A stretch of DNA of 64,000 nucleotides from UBA4729 sp039931245 (GCA_039931245.1 JBDTSH010000017.1:1-64000), one strand, 5' to 3'. Numbered from the stretch's first letter, positions 1 through 7,692 are shown. The notes: generated from the letters alone by a model not told the origin. A program made the numbers and translations.

Positions 1-1
1 A

Positions 2-349
2 GTTATCGTCCTGCCATCGACGGTAACGCCACTAACAAATACGTCTACTCCCGGCCAGCCGTCGTCGGTTACCTTAAGCCCAACGCCCAGTTCTACAGTT
101 ACTGTGGCTGAAGTCAGTACCCCGCAAGTCCTCGGCGCTAGCACGACTACACCAGAAACAAACAGCGGTCAAGTAAAGGGCGCCGAGACGACCTCACCCA
201 GTATTGCCAAATTGGCCACCATCGATGCCAGTACGAAAAAGAACTCTAACTTCCTCGGCCTCGGCTGGTGGTGGTTAGCCGTCCTGGCCGCCATTGTCGG
301 GTTCGGCTTGCTCCTCTCGCGCTTCATTAATAGCGATAAAAAAGCCTAA
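2..349 (+). CDS. C-terminal part of a surface-anchored protein with a Ser/Thr/Pro stalk (5' truncated)
   Basis: The reading frame is open to the left edge of the window, so the gene begins upstream. A GTG at 104 could be read as a start, but the same frame continues back to base 2 with the same composition. The visible part is a low-complexity stretch rich in Ser, Thr, Pro and Val. It is followed near the end by one hydrophobic segment (LGWWWLAVLAAIVGFGLLLS) and a short basic tail ending DKKA. This layout, a flexible stalk then one C-terminal membrane anchor with positive residues inside, is typical of cell-surface proteins held in the membrane. No catalytic domain is visible. A rho-independent terminator follows 22 bases after the stop. 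Confidence 0.7.
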   Translation, partial: VIVLPSTVTPLTNTSTPGQPSSVTLSPTPSSTVTVAEVSTPQVLGASTTTPETNSGQVKGAETTSPSIAKLATIDASTKKNSNFLGLGWWWLAVLAAIVGFGLLLSRFINSDKKA

Positions 350-370
350 AAATACAAATAACATCTCTAA

Positions 371-400
371 AATACCCCGGACCCCCGGGGTATTTTATTT
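371..400 (+). terminator. Rho-independent terminator after the surface protein gene
   Basis: A perfect 10-bp stem (AATACCCCGG, 371-380, with CCGGGGTATT, 385-394) closes a 4-base loop and runs into TTTATTT. It lies 22 bases after the stop of the upstream gene. Confidence 0.85.
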
Positions 401-514
401 ACCAGTCAATCACTTGATCTCTAAGCCGTGACGATTCGGGCAGATAGGCTACCAGTTAGCTCCGGCATATCCTTAATTGAATGGGTCGAAAAACTTGTCT
501 CAGATTGTAATGTG

Positions 515-543
515 TTGACATATTGTGCTATAAGTTGTATAAT
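515..543 (+). promoter_or_regulatory. Consensus sigma70-type promoter, leaderless arrangement
   Basis: TTGACA (515-520), a 17-base spacer and TATAAT (538-543) match the consensus perfectly. The next in-frame ATG is at 553, nine bases after the -10 box, where transcription should begin. The upstream TTG at 523 lies inside this promoter and so cannot be the start of a message made here. Confidence 0.85.
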
Positions 544-552
544 GTCGTGATT

Positions 553-1236
553 ATGTCATTCGATTCGTATATAAAGTGCGACTCTTCACCGGAAAAACCA
601 ATAGAGGGAAGACCATCTTTTCAGGACCTAGAAACGTATGCCGAAGCCGGTATCGTCAAACGCGGTATTGCCCGGTACCTCTTTACGCGCAACCCGGAAC
701 GGAGCATTAAAATGCATACCTACTTAGGTGCGCCCCTGCTGCGGAAAGCCATCATGGGAACATATGGGCGATTTATGGCCCGTAATGGCTCAAACAATTA
801 CCGCCTCGATGCCACTAAATCAAAAATAGAAGCGGCAACTCGGTTTGCGGTCGGCGGAAGTGTCTTTAACGAGGCAGTCCATACCATGGCGGCTTCTCAG
901 CAAGCTTATTTTCTAGTTAATAACATCGCCGAAGGGCGAAACCCATCCGGGAGTGTTATCGGCATTGGTCTCAATGTCGCCTTAGTCGGGCTCCAACGTT
1001 ATAACCGCGCCCGGATGGTTTTGCGGGTCGAGGAAGAGTTACAAACCGGTACACAGTTTAGCTCAAGCTATAAGAACTGGCTGGGTATAGATGCCCGAGC
1101 GGAGGAAAATTACCGAGCGGCCCAGACCGACATGGCCTCTTCAGCGGCGCTGCCCAGGGACGTAACGGAGAAACTTTTTAGTCGAGCCGGTGCCTGCGAT
1201 CAGCTACACCCGTCACTCCTAGAAGTGAGTTCCTAA
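553..1236 (+). CDS. Protein of unknown function (227 aa)
   Basis: I do not recognise this protein. It is soluble-looking, with many Arg and Ala residues and no signal peptide. One mildly hydrophobic stretch (SVIGIGLNVALVGL) lies near residue 135. I chose ATG 553 over a TTG at 523 because a perfect promoter (515-543) overlaps the longer start. The message is therefore predicted to be leaderless, and there is no Shine-Dalgarno sequence. The 22 bases covering the -10 box and start codon are nearly identical (3 mismatches) to those of the unrelated gene at 7339, so the two may be switched on together. It appears to stand alone, with a terminator before it and another promoter after it. Confidence 0.75.
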   Translation: MSFDSYIKCDSSPEKPIEGRPSFQDLETYAEAGIVKRGIARYLFTRNPERSIKMHTYLGAPLLRKAIMGTYGRFMARNGSNNYRLDATKSKIEAATRFAVGGSVFNEAVHTMAASQQAYFLVNNIAEGRNPSGSVIGIGLNVALVGLQRYNRARMVLRVEEELQTGTQFSSSYKNWLGIDARAEENYRAAQTDMASSAALPRDVTEKLFSRAGACDQLHPSLLEVSS

Positions 1237-1302
1237 CGACACCTAGACAGCCGAGGCGCAGCGATCACCGGGGCAGATCTACCTAAGTAGACCAGCCGCC
1301 TA

Positions 1303-1331
1303 TTGCCCTTTAGCTTATACTATTATATAGT
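1303..1331 (+). promoter_or_regulatory. Promoter, leaderless arrangement
   Basis: TTGCCC (1303-1308), 17 bases, then TATAGT (1326-1331). The ATG at 1338 is 6 bases after the -10 box, at the expected +1. Confidence 0.65.
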
Positions 1332-1337
1332 AGGTCT

Positions 1338-1898
1338 ATGCAATCATCCCCCTCGGCCGATCACTCACGGGCCAGCGACCAATTTACCCAACCAGAAGAC
1401 TTGGGCCAACGTTTTAGCACATTTGTTGATCAGCAAATTCGGGCGGGGTACAGTCTAGAGGTTCGAGCCGGGGCCAGTGTCGACGATTATAGCGAGCGCA
1501 ACTCTGATCCGGAAGTCCACTACCCGGCCCGCCACGGTAACGTGGGGGCACACTACCGCACCGACGGTGAAAGTCGGCGGGTCGACGTCCGTCACTACGT
1601 CCAAGATCTCGCCCGGCCCGGCCGGCTCCGCACCTGGCGACATAGTGCCTATCACTCAATCGGGGCGCTGCTGCTGGTAGATGAGTTTTTCGGACAAACC
1701 AACCAAAGCGATTCTGACCGTCTTATTCGACGGGAGTTCTCGGGAGGCTCACAAACCCTGGCCAGCCTGTTGGGCGTCGCTCCTTTCGAACGGGGCCACA
1801 TCGAGACGGACGGGGGCCAGAAAACTCTCGACTACAGCACGGTGGGCCAAGCGGAATTTAGCGCCCTCGGCCAGCTCCTCGTCGGCCATGAACTGTAA
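1338..1898 (+). CDS. Protein of unknown function (186 aa)
   Basis: No family is recognised. The protein is hydrophilic, rich in Arg, Asp, Ser and Gln, with no signal peptide or membrane segment. An aromatic and charged stretch around residues 55-105 (HYPARHGNVGAHYRTDGE, then RTWRHSAYHSIGALLLVDEFF) may be the core of a small domain. The start at 1338 coincides with the +1 predicted from the promoter at 1303-1331, so a leaderless message is likely. Overlapping frames here are also open because of the high GC content. This frame is preferred because its promoter and start fit and its composition matches its neighbours. It could be a lineage-specific gene. Confidence 0.6.
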   Translation: MQSSPSADHSRASDQFTQPEDLGQRFSTFVDQQIRAGYSLEVRAGASVDDYSERNSDPEVHYPARHGNVGAHYRTDGESRRVDVRHYVQDLARPGRLRTWRHSAYHSIGALLLVDEFFGQTNQSDSDRLIRREFSGGSQTLASLLGVAPFERGHIETDGGQKTLDYSTVGQAEFSALGQLLVGHEL

Positions 1899-1937
1899 CA
1901 GCAGCTGGCTGAGTACCCTAAATTTATAACCATTATA

Positions 1938-1963
1938 TGTAACAAAAGGTCGCCCCATACGTT
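1938..1963 (+). promoter_or_regulatory. ECF-type promoter upstream of the sigma factor operon
   Basis: TGTAAC (1938-1943), 16 bases, then CGTT (1960-1963). The nine bases TGTAACAAA and the CGTT at the same distance recur at 3272-3297, before the secreted-protein gene. TGTAAC/CGT pairs at 16-17 bases are typical of promoters read by ECF sigma factors, so this suggests autoregulation. Confidence 0.65.
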
Positions 1964-2073
1964 TGTATACTTTATGGATCGATCAGCTATGCACCCCTAT
2001 CCCCTGACTTGGTATGTCGAGCCGCGGCGCGAAGCGCCATTTAACGTGTCGTATCTGGCGCGCAGCCAGACGG

Positions 2074-2102
2074 TTGTTCAAGACTACCTAGGTACGTATA
2101 CT
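2074..2102 (+). promoter_or_regulatory. Housekeeping-type promoter at the sigma factor start
   Basis: TTGTTC (2074-2079), 17 bases, TATACT (2097-2102). The ATG at 2112 is nine bases beyond the -10 box and is where the conserved ECF sigma sequence begins. Confidence 0.6.
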
Positions 2103-2111
2103 AGACGCACC

Positions 2112-2591
2112 ATGCCGAACGATGAGCTGATCCAACAATCGTATGATAGTTACGCCGATCAAATATATCGTTTTTTGTTTTGGCAGACCGGCGATGCCCT
2201 GTTGGCCGAAGACCTGACCGGCGAAGTTTTTTTTCGGGCCTGGAAACACCGCGCGAAATTCTCCGATGCCAACCACCGGGCCTGGCTCTACCGCGTCGCC
2301 CGCAACTTAATCACCGATAATTGGCGCAAAAAGAAGGATCTCAGTCTGCCGGAAGACTACGAAATCGTCCTCGATTACGACCTGGCCGCCACGGCCGAAC
2401 AGGACGAAGAGCTGGCCCGCGTCAGAACGCTCGTCCAGGAATTACCCGACAAATTCCGGACAGTCGTGCTGCTCCGATTCTTTGAGCAATTGTCCTGTCG
2501 GGAGGTGTCGGTTATTATGGGGACGTCCGAAGGTAACGTGCGCATTTTGCAATACCGGGCCCTCAAAGAACTAAAAGGTAAATTATCATGA
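2112..2591 (+). CDS. ECF-type RNA polymerase sigma factor (sigma-70 family)
   Basis: This is an alternative sigma factor that directs RNA polymerase to special promoters. Region 2 is visible near the N-terminus (YDSYADQIYRFLFWQTGD, then AEDLTGEVFFRAWKH). Region 4 is at the C-terminus (LPDKFRTVVLLRFFEQLSCR, then EVSVIMGTSEGNVRILQYRA, a helix-turn-helix). Region 3 is absent, as in the ECF group, and 159 residues is a usual length. ATG 2112 places region 2 normally and follows a promoter at 2074-2102. The frame stays open to an ATG at 1974, which would add 46 residues and could be used from the ECF promoter at 1938. Its stop overlaps the start of the anti-sigma gene (ATGA), so the two are translationally coupled. 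Confidence 0.9.
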   Translation: MPNDELIQQSYDSYADQIYRFLFWQTGDALLAEDLTGEVFFRAWKHRAKFSDANHRAWLYRVARNLITDNWRKKKDLSLPEDYEIVLDYDLAATAEQDEELARVRTLVQELPDKFRTVVLLRFFEQLSCREVSVIMGTSEGNVRILQYRALKELKGKLS

Positions 2592-3247
2592 GTCATTCAA
2601 CCGAGCGCCACGAACTCCAGCAGGAGCTGCTCACACAGTCCCAGGCCGACGAAGCGGCCCAATTGTTGGCCGTCGCCGACCAGTTGCTGGCCCTAGCTAA
2701 ACCGGAGCGCAGCCCGGCCAGCCACCACGCTGGCTGGCAGGGCGTCCACCAGCAAATCGAGAACTACCACCAGCCCCGCTGGCGCTTCCATTGGCAATTC
2801 GCTTTGACCCCGGCCCTGCTACTTGTCGTACTCGTCTCGACCATTAGTGTCGCCCAGAGCGCGTTGCCCGGTCAAGCGCTCTACAGCGTCAAAATCCGCA
2901 GCGAAAACGCTCAATTAGCCGTCACGCTATCGCCGGCGAAGAAAGCCAACTTGTGTTCGCGGCAAATGTTACGTCGGGCCAATGAATTGGCGACGCTTGC
3001 CCCAACGCCAGTCAGCGATCAAACAATTCGCCAACTAGATGCGGCTATTCTGCAAGAAGCGATTGAGTTTAAGAGCTATGCCAACCATTCCAGTGAGTAC
3101 GGCCGTCTCGATGCTCAGCGCCAACGCGATGCTAGCGACGTCATCGAGACATTAACCCCGGCCCTCCAGACGGTGCACAGCCCTACCCAGGCGAAATCTA
3201 TTCAATCGACGATCGATACTATGCGGGCGATCACCGACCACGCCTAA
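2588..3247 (+). CDS. Membrane-anchored anti-sigma factor
   Basis: This is probably the partner that holds the ECF sigma factor inactive at the membrane. It starts within the sigma stop codon (ATGA overlap). About 75 hydrophilic N-terminal residues, presumably the cytoplasmic sigma-binding part, precede one membrane segment (FALTPALLLVVLVSTISVA, about residues 77-95). An external domain then begins SALPGQALYSVKIRSENAQL, a sequence seen just outside the membrane in many anti-sigma-like proteins (DUF5667-type). The rest is helical and Gln/Ala-rich. The classic zinc HxxxCxxC motif is not present. The role is inferred from position and layout; no proteolysis site can be read. Confidence 0.75.
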   Translation: MSHSTERHELQQELLTQSQADEAAQLLAVADQLLALAKPERSPASHHAGWQGVHQQIENYHQPRWRFHWQFALTPALLLVVLVSTISVAQSALPGQALYSVKIRSENAQLAVTLSPAKKANLCSRQMLRRANELATLAPTPVSDQTIRQLDAAILQEAIEFKSYANHSSEYGRLDAQRQRDASDVIETLTPALQTVHSPTQAKSIQSTIDTMRAITDHA

Positions 3248-3271
3248 AAAAACACCAATCCTGACGAAATT

Positions 3272-3297
3272 TGTAACAAATCGCCCTGCGGAGCGTT
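3272..3297 (+). promoter_or_regulatory. ECF-type promoter of the secreted-protein gene
   Basis: TGTAAC (3272-3277), 16 bases, CGTT (3294-3297), identical in boxes and spacing to 1938-1963. It is placed to start transcription about 30 bases before the GTG start at 3336, leaving room for the Shine-Dalgarno GAGGAG at 3324-3329. Confidence 0.7.
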
Positions 3298-3335
3298 AGC
3301 CTAGTAGTAACCAAAATAAGTTCGAGGAGATCATC

Positions 3336-3800
3336 GTGAAAAGTACCCGCCAAAAAAATCAACAGCGCGCCCTTATCGGCATCACCGTCTTGGTTGGCCT
3401 GTTCCTATTGACGAGCATAATTACTCCGGCCCACGTGACCATGCCGACGGTCAGCGTCGCCGCCCAAGGAACGAGTGGGGGGAGTGGCGGCGGGGGCAGC
3501 ACCAAGCCAACCCTCCCGACCGACTGGCCATTTGACGTGCCGACACCCAGCGGTAAACTGACCGGATCCTTTGGGGCCTACCCTAGTTGGGGTATCGGCG
3601 TCACCGTGAACGGCTCATACAGCACGGTCCTCGTCAATACAGACGCCCTCTACATCGCCAACGGCTACCGTGATATCAGTGGCCCGGGAGTAATACCCTA
3701 CCACTACGATAATGGCGTGTACGATGTCCAGACAGCCGTCGCCGCCCACGATCACTCCAACACCAGCACCGATGTGACGATCCTAGTGCACCATGACTAA
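3336..3800 (+). CDS. Secreted or membrane-anchored protein, likely ECF sigma target
   Basis: The GTG start is preceded by a good Shine-Dalgarno (GAGGAG at 3324-3329), unlike most genes nearby. A basic N-terminus (KSTRQKNQQR) is followed by a hydrophobic segment (ALIGITVLVGLFLLTSI), either a signal peptide or an anchor. A Gly/Ser linker (residues about 47-56) comes next, then a roughly 95-residue beta-rich domain starting LPTDWPFDVPTPSG and ending VTILVHHD. I do not recognise a catalytic motif. The matching ECF promoter and its place directly after the anti-sigma gene suggest that the secreted product is made in response to the same envelope signal. Confidence 0.75.
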   Translation: MKSTRQKNQQRALIGITVLVGLFLLTSIITPAHVTMPTVSVAAQGTSGGSGGGGSTKPTLPTDWPFDVPTPSGKLTGSFGAYPSWGIGVTVNGSYSTVLVNTDALYIANGYRDISGPGVIPYHYDNGVYDVQTAVAAHDHSNTSTDVTILVHHD

Positions 3801-3812
3801 CTTTCTACCCTA

Positions 3813-3876
3813 GTGGCGGGAGAGGCGGAGTGGGGCCTGTCAAAGCACTCCACTCCGACTAGTCATCTTCCGCCAC
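3813..3876 (+). other. Two-step hairpin in the intergenic region
   Basis: GTGGCGG (3813-3819) pairs with CCGCCAC (3870-3876), and inside it CGGAGTGG (3826-3833) pairs with CCACTCCG (3850-3857). No U-run follows, so it is not a standard terminator. It may protect the 3' end of the upstream message. The remaining bases up to 3968 show nothing else clear. Confidence 0.4.
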
Positions 3877-3968
3877 GCCCATCAGTCACTGCTCAATGAA
3901 AGGAGATTCCCGGGCGGCGTCATGTTGTTGCCGGCCGTCGAGAGTGAAGCGACGAGAGAACTGAACTA

Positions 3969-3998
3969 TTGACATATTAAGCATTAGTGCTGTACTAT
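3969..3998 (+). promoter_or_regulatory. Promoter, leaderless arrangement
   Basis: TTGACA (3969-3974), 18 bases, TACTAT (3993-3998). The ATG at 4005 lies 6 bases further on. The longer in-frame start at 3987 falls inside the promoter. Confidence 0.65.
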
Positions 3999-4004
3999 AT
4001 TTCG

Positions 4005-4565
4005 ATGATCTTAAGCACTGCCCCCGAACAGCTACGGCGTATCGATGTGCAGCTTCGTACGGCCGGTATGCTCAAGCAAACCGCGCTCATTCATGATAGC
4101 TTGACTGACATGGGGGCGCCGATTGCGCCGATTAGTTATTTTGAGATACCGCCCAAGGCTCATGAAATCCCTAAATTAGTCATTCCGTACGTCCACTTAT
4201 TGTTCAACGGATTTTTGGATGAGGACAAGCCGGCCATCTATGGCGTGACAAAAAACCCCAATGCGTTTACCAATCAGTCGTCCGAGATCAGGTCCCGGGA
4301 AGCCCATGTCTACGCCGAACATTTATCACTCCTCCGCGGTATATTTACCCCCTTCGCCCGCGCCAATAGCGAAATGCGGGCCAGCCGACTGATCCCGGCG
4401 GACAGCTACCGCGAATCGTACATCGATGACAGAATTATTCATCTCCAAAACCTGTCCCAGGAAATCGAGACGTCGCCCGATCTCCGACGCGCCCAACGGG
4501 CCACGGCCGGGCAAGAAATCGCCTATGCACTTCGCGCCCTGCGACCTGCGATCGAACTTGGCTAA
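4005..4565 (+). CDS. Protein of unknown function (186 aa)
   Basis: No family is recognised. The protein is soluble-looking and mostly helical by composition. It has a mid-region motif-like stretch (KLVIPYVHLLFNGFLDED) and a charged C-terminal half rich in Arg, Glu and Ala. It has no signal peptide, membrane segment or cysteine cluster. ATG 4005 was chosen because the promoter at 3969-3998 overlaps the upstream alternative at 3987, so a leaderless message is predicted. It stands alone between two short intergenic regions. It may be a lineage-specific gene of the same orphan set as those at 553, 1338 and 7339. Confidence 0.7.
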   Translation: MILSTAPEQLRRIDVQLRTAGMLKQTALIHDSLTDMGAPIAPISYFEIPPKAHEIPKLVIPYVHLLFNGFLDEDKPAIYGVTKNPNAFTNQSSEIRSREAHVYAEHLSLLRGIFTPFARANSEMRASRLIPADSYRESYIDDRIIHLQNLSQEIETSPDLRRAQRATAGQEIAYALRALRPAIELG

Positions 4566-4667
4566 AAGTGACCGGCGGATAAGTTGGCCGCGACTGTAAT
4601 AAATCTCCTAGGCCCTCGGCCGGTCGTTCACCTATACTAGCGTCATCGTCTAAACAGGGGTCATGTC

Positions 4668-5591
4668 GTGGATATTGAGCTTGGAAAAGGCATTACCATG
4701 GCCGTTAATCCGGCCGAACAGTCCGATGAGTGGTTACTGAAAGCCGCGGCCGAATTCGAGGCCGCCGGTCAGGAAATTCAGCGGGCCGCGGCCCAGCGCG
4801 GGTTGCGGCTGCCGCACGCGGCTGGCGGGCTGGCTCTGCACAGAGCCCTCCAGGCCGATAGCCAGTTCGCCCCCGCCAGTAAAGAGGCGCTTGATTTTCC
4901 GCTGGGCCCGTCCTATCAAGCCTATAAAAGCATCATCGATCGCCTGAATAAGGCACGGGCCCGCCAATATAAAATCAAGCCGGCCTCGCTCGATGGATTG
5001 GAAAGCGAGTTTGCCGACTGGTTCAGCGCGCCGCGACAGGCCTATATTCAAGCGACCCAGGAGGCTGATCCCCAGCGGCGCTACACCTTGGTGGCCACCC
5101 CTAATGTCCAGGCCCACCGCCATGAAGTCCGCCAGTCGGCCCTTGATTTTGGTAAAAAGCAGCCCCATGAGAGTTTGGTCAATGACGAATTACTCAGTAA
5201 ATACCAGCACCGACAACTGGCCGGCGGGCGATCGAGCGATAAGCGGGCCTTTTTGTTCAGCTTGATTCCGACCACCTATACCCCCGGGCTGGAAGGCCCA
5301 GTCCTGGCCCAACGTAGCAAGTTTGATGAGTTGCAAGCCACCCATCCCCAATTGAGAGTTCCCAGCCCCTTTGAGGCCATTACCTTTTGGGCGACCTTGC
5401 GGGCCCAGGGAGACACTCTCGATAACGGTGACGTCTATGCCCGGACTAGTATTGTGCACTTTGACCTGCCGGAACAGCGCAGCGCTGAGTGGCTCTGTGT
5501 CCCCCACTCCTACATCGATAATCGAGGCGTTCCCCACCTCGGCTATTTGAGTGTTGACTTCACCAGTAACGGCCGCCTAGCCATAGGCTAA
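4668..5591 (+). CDS. Protein of unknown function (307 aa)
   Basis: No family is recognised. The protein is hydrophilic, with an Ala/Glu-rich helical N-terminal half (about residues 20-60) and a more structured C-terminal half carrying YIDNRGVPHLGYLSVDF. It has no signal peptide or membrane segment. The listed start is GTG 4668, 30 bases after a TATACT -10-like box (4633-4638), with CAGGGG just upstream. An in-frame ATG at 4698 is an alternative and would remove ten residues. The reverse strand is open over part of this region, which is an effect of the GC-rich codons. The next gene begins about 290 bases downstream, and I see no convincing gene in that gap. Confidence 0.65.
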   Translation: MDIELGKGITMAVNPAEQSDEWLLKAAAEFEAAGQEIQRAAAQRGLRLPHAAGGLALHRALQADSQFAPASKEALDFPLGPSYQAYKSIIDRLNKARARQYKIKPASLDGLESEFADWFSAPRQAYIQATQEADPQRRYTLVATPNVQAHRHEVRQSALDFGKKQPHESLVNDELLSKYQHRQLAGGRSSDKRAFLFSLIPTTYTPGLEGPVLAQRSKFDELQATHPQLRVPSPFEAITFWATLRAQGDTLDNGDVYARTSIVHFDLPEQRSAEWLCVPHSYIDNRGVPHLGYLSVDFTSNGRLAIG

Positions 5592-5882
5592 CTTATCTTA
5601 ACTGATCAGGTCGGGAGCACCTTTTGTTATTAGGACGCCGTGGGCCAGTCTGTCCCTTAGTGTCTGTCTTATGGCCCGCCACCAGGCCTCCGTTTCATCA
5701 CTGCCCGCCTGCTGTCCGCCCCACCGCAGTGTTTTTCAAGCTAGACCAAACTGCCACGTTTGTCGCCTCATCCGGCATGACGGCATTTTATGAATCAACT
5801 TTTCCGTTTTATTGCTAGAATGAACGGGTGAGTTCACCTAACCAACCATTCCACAATTCATTCGACCAGTCAGAACGACGAC

Positions 5883-7271
5883 ATGACTAAACCTCGCGGA
5901 TCCACATCCGGTTTCAAAAAGGTTGAAGCCGAAATTATCAAGACCGAACGGGCCGCTCAGGGGTTCGGCAAGACGAGGCTCAGCCGACGACGTTTTAACC
6001 GCTTCCTGCGCGTCCTCGGGCCCGGGCTGATTACCGGGGCAGCCGATGACGACCCGTCGGGTATCGCCACCTACTCGCAGGCCGGGGCCGGTTTTGGCTT
6101 AGGCCTGCTGTGGGCCTTTCCCCTCATGTTCCCCCTATTGATCGCCGTCCAAGACAGCTGCTCGCGAATAGGGGCCGTCACGGGGAAAGGGTTGGCGGCG
6201 GTTATTAAAGAAAATTATAGTCGTAAATTGCTCTACGCCTCCGTCGTACTCGTCGTGGTGGCCAACACCATAAATATCGGCGCCGACCTGGGCGCGATGG
6301 CGGCCTCGATGAAACTGATCGCGCCCTTGCCCTTTGCCTTTTGGGCCATATTTTTTGCGGTCGGAGTCGTCCTGCTCGAAGTCTTCGTCAACTATAAATC
6401 GTACGCCCGCATTCTGAAATGGTTGGCCATTTCCCTGTTCGCCTACCCGATTACGGCCTTTCTCATCGGCCAACCTTGGGGGCACATCCTGCAGGCGACT
6501 TTCTCGCTGCCCAAACACTTCGGTTTTAACAAAGTCTACATATTTGTCGGGATGATCGGCACGACCATTTCACCATATTTATTCTTTTGGGATACTTCCG
6601 AAGTCGTGGAAGGTGAAATCGAAAGCCGCCGGCTCACTCAATCCGGGCTGCCACCGACCGTCAATAAACATTTCTTGAAGAGTGTCCGCACCGATAATAT
6701 CGTCGGCATGACCCTGACTATCGTCATGGCCTGGTTCATCGTCGTCGTCTGCGCCTCGGTCCTCTTTAACGGCGGTGTCACGAATATTGACACGGCGGCC
6801 GATGCCGCCCGGGCCTTACAACCGCTGGTGCATAGTTTTCCAAACGCCGGCTTGGTTGCCAAACTCATCTTCTCCTTCGGTATTATCGGCATTGGCCTGT
6901 TGGCCGTACCGGTCTTGGCCGGCTCGTCGTCTTACGCTATTTGTGAAGCGGCCGGCTGGAAAGAGGGCCTCCACCGCAAATACAAGCGGGCCCGCATTTT
7001 CTACGGGATCATTGCCGGCGCGACCTTGGCCGGACTACTCATAAACTTCTTAGGGATCAACCCGATAAAAGCCCTGATTTTCACCGCCGTCTTCAATAGT
7101 ATCGCCTCAGTGCCGCTGCTGTGGACGATTGTGCGGATCGGCAACAACCCCACCATAATGGGGGAATACAAGAACAGCCGACTGTCGAACACGTTTGTCC
7201 GGCTAGCTTTTGTCATCGTCACTTTATCGGTGTTAGTCCTGGCATTTGCCGTCGTCAGCGGCAAAGCATAA
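5883..7271 (+). CDS. Nramp-family (SLC11) divalent metal transporter with altered metal-site motifs
   Basis: This integral membrane protein (462 aa, about 11 hydrophobic segments) most resembles the Nramp family, which moves divalent metal ions in with protons. The first membrane segment region reads GPGLITGAADDDPSGIATYS. Classical Nramps have DPGN here, and this protein has DPSG. The sixth-segment region reads GMIGTTISPYLFFW, where classical Nramps have MPH and this protein has SPY. The methionine that favours transition metals is therefore missing, and the substrate may be a harder ion such as magnesium. A hydrophilic N-terminal tail of about 40 residues precedes the core. The gene stands alone, with a weak -10-like TAGAAT at 5816-5821. 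Confidence 0.85.
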   Translation: MTKPRGSTSGFKKVEAEIIKTERAAQGFGKTRLSRRRFNRFLRVLGPGLITGAADDDPSGIATYSQAGAGFGLGLLWAFPLMFPLLIAVQDSCSRIGAVTGKGLAAVIKENYSRKLLYASVVLVVVANTINIGADLGAMAASMKLIAPLPFAFWAIFFAVGVVLLEVFVNYKSYARILKWLAISLFAYPITAFLIGQPWGHILQATFSLPKHFGFNKVYIFVGMIGTTISPYLFFWDTSEVVEGEIESRRLTQSGLPPTVNKHFLKSVRTDNIVGMTLTIVMAWFIVVVCASVLFNGGVTNIDTAADAARALQPLVHSFPNAGLVAKLIFSFGIIGIGLLAVPVLAGSSSYAICEAAGWKEGLHRKYKRARIFYGIIAGATLAGLLINFLGINPIKALIFTAVFNSIASVPLLWTIVRIGNNPTIMGEYKNSRLSNTFVRLAFVIVTLSVLVLAFAVVSGKA

Positions 7272-7301
7272 ACGAGAATTATGTGAGACGGCCGCCTATT
7301 G

Positions 7302-7329
7302 TTGTAATTATTGCCGTTTGTTGTATAAT
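7302..7329 (+). promoter_or_regulatory. Promoter, leaderless arrangement
   Basis: TTGTAA (7302-7307), 16 bases, TATAAT (7324-7329), and ATG at 7339. The 22 bases from GTTGTATAATGTC to the ATG match those before the gene at 553 with 3 mismatches. Confidence 0.7.
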
Positions 7330-7338
7330 GTCTGTATT

Positions 7339-7692
7339 ATGAGTTTGGAAGAAGGATTAGCGGACATTAAGAGCGACGAAGCCATCGCCATGGCTAACGC
7401 CGTGAATTTTGATGGCACCCGCATGAAAACGACCGAAGAAATGAATGAAATTCTGGGCACTCATCATGAGCTTAAACTTCGTTTCCCGGGCATATTTGAT
7501 TTGGCGAAGCACCTCGTGAACACCCAAGCGTTGACCAGATACCAAGATCCCAGCCCGCTGGCGGCCAGCGAGAGGCAAGGCTTTGAAAAAGGCGTCAACG
7601 CGGCGCTGTCCACCGTTCTCGGCTTGGGCTTGACTGAAGATTTACGGGTGCCGGAATTACCCGACCAGCCCGATCAATCCACGAGTCAGTAG
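7339..7692 (+). CDS. Small protein of unknown function (117 aa)
   Basis: No family is recognised. It is a small, acidic, helical protein with several Met and Glu residues near the start (TEEMNEILGTHHELKLRF) and a Pro/Gln/Asp-rich C-terminal tail. There is no signal peptide. ATG 7339 is preferred to an in-frame start at 7246, which overlaps the end of the transporter gene and lies upstream of the promoter (7302-7329). A leaderless message is predicted. The near-identical promoter/start block shared with the gene at 553 hints at shared control of two unrelated orphan genes. Confidence 0.7.
   Translation: MSLEEGLADIKSDEAIAMANAVNFDGTRMKTTEEMNEILGTHHELKLRFPGIFDLAKHLVNTQALTRYQDPSPLAASERQGFEKGVNAALSTVLGLGLTEDLRVPELPDQPDQSTSQ

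Noticed and set aside
5624..5818. Open frame of 64 codons before the Nramp-family gene
   Set aside because: Its composition (Pro, Cys, Trp, Arg) is unlike neighbouring proteins. It has no ribosome binding site or promoter at the start and no recognisable motif.
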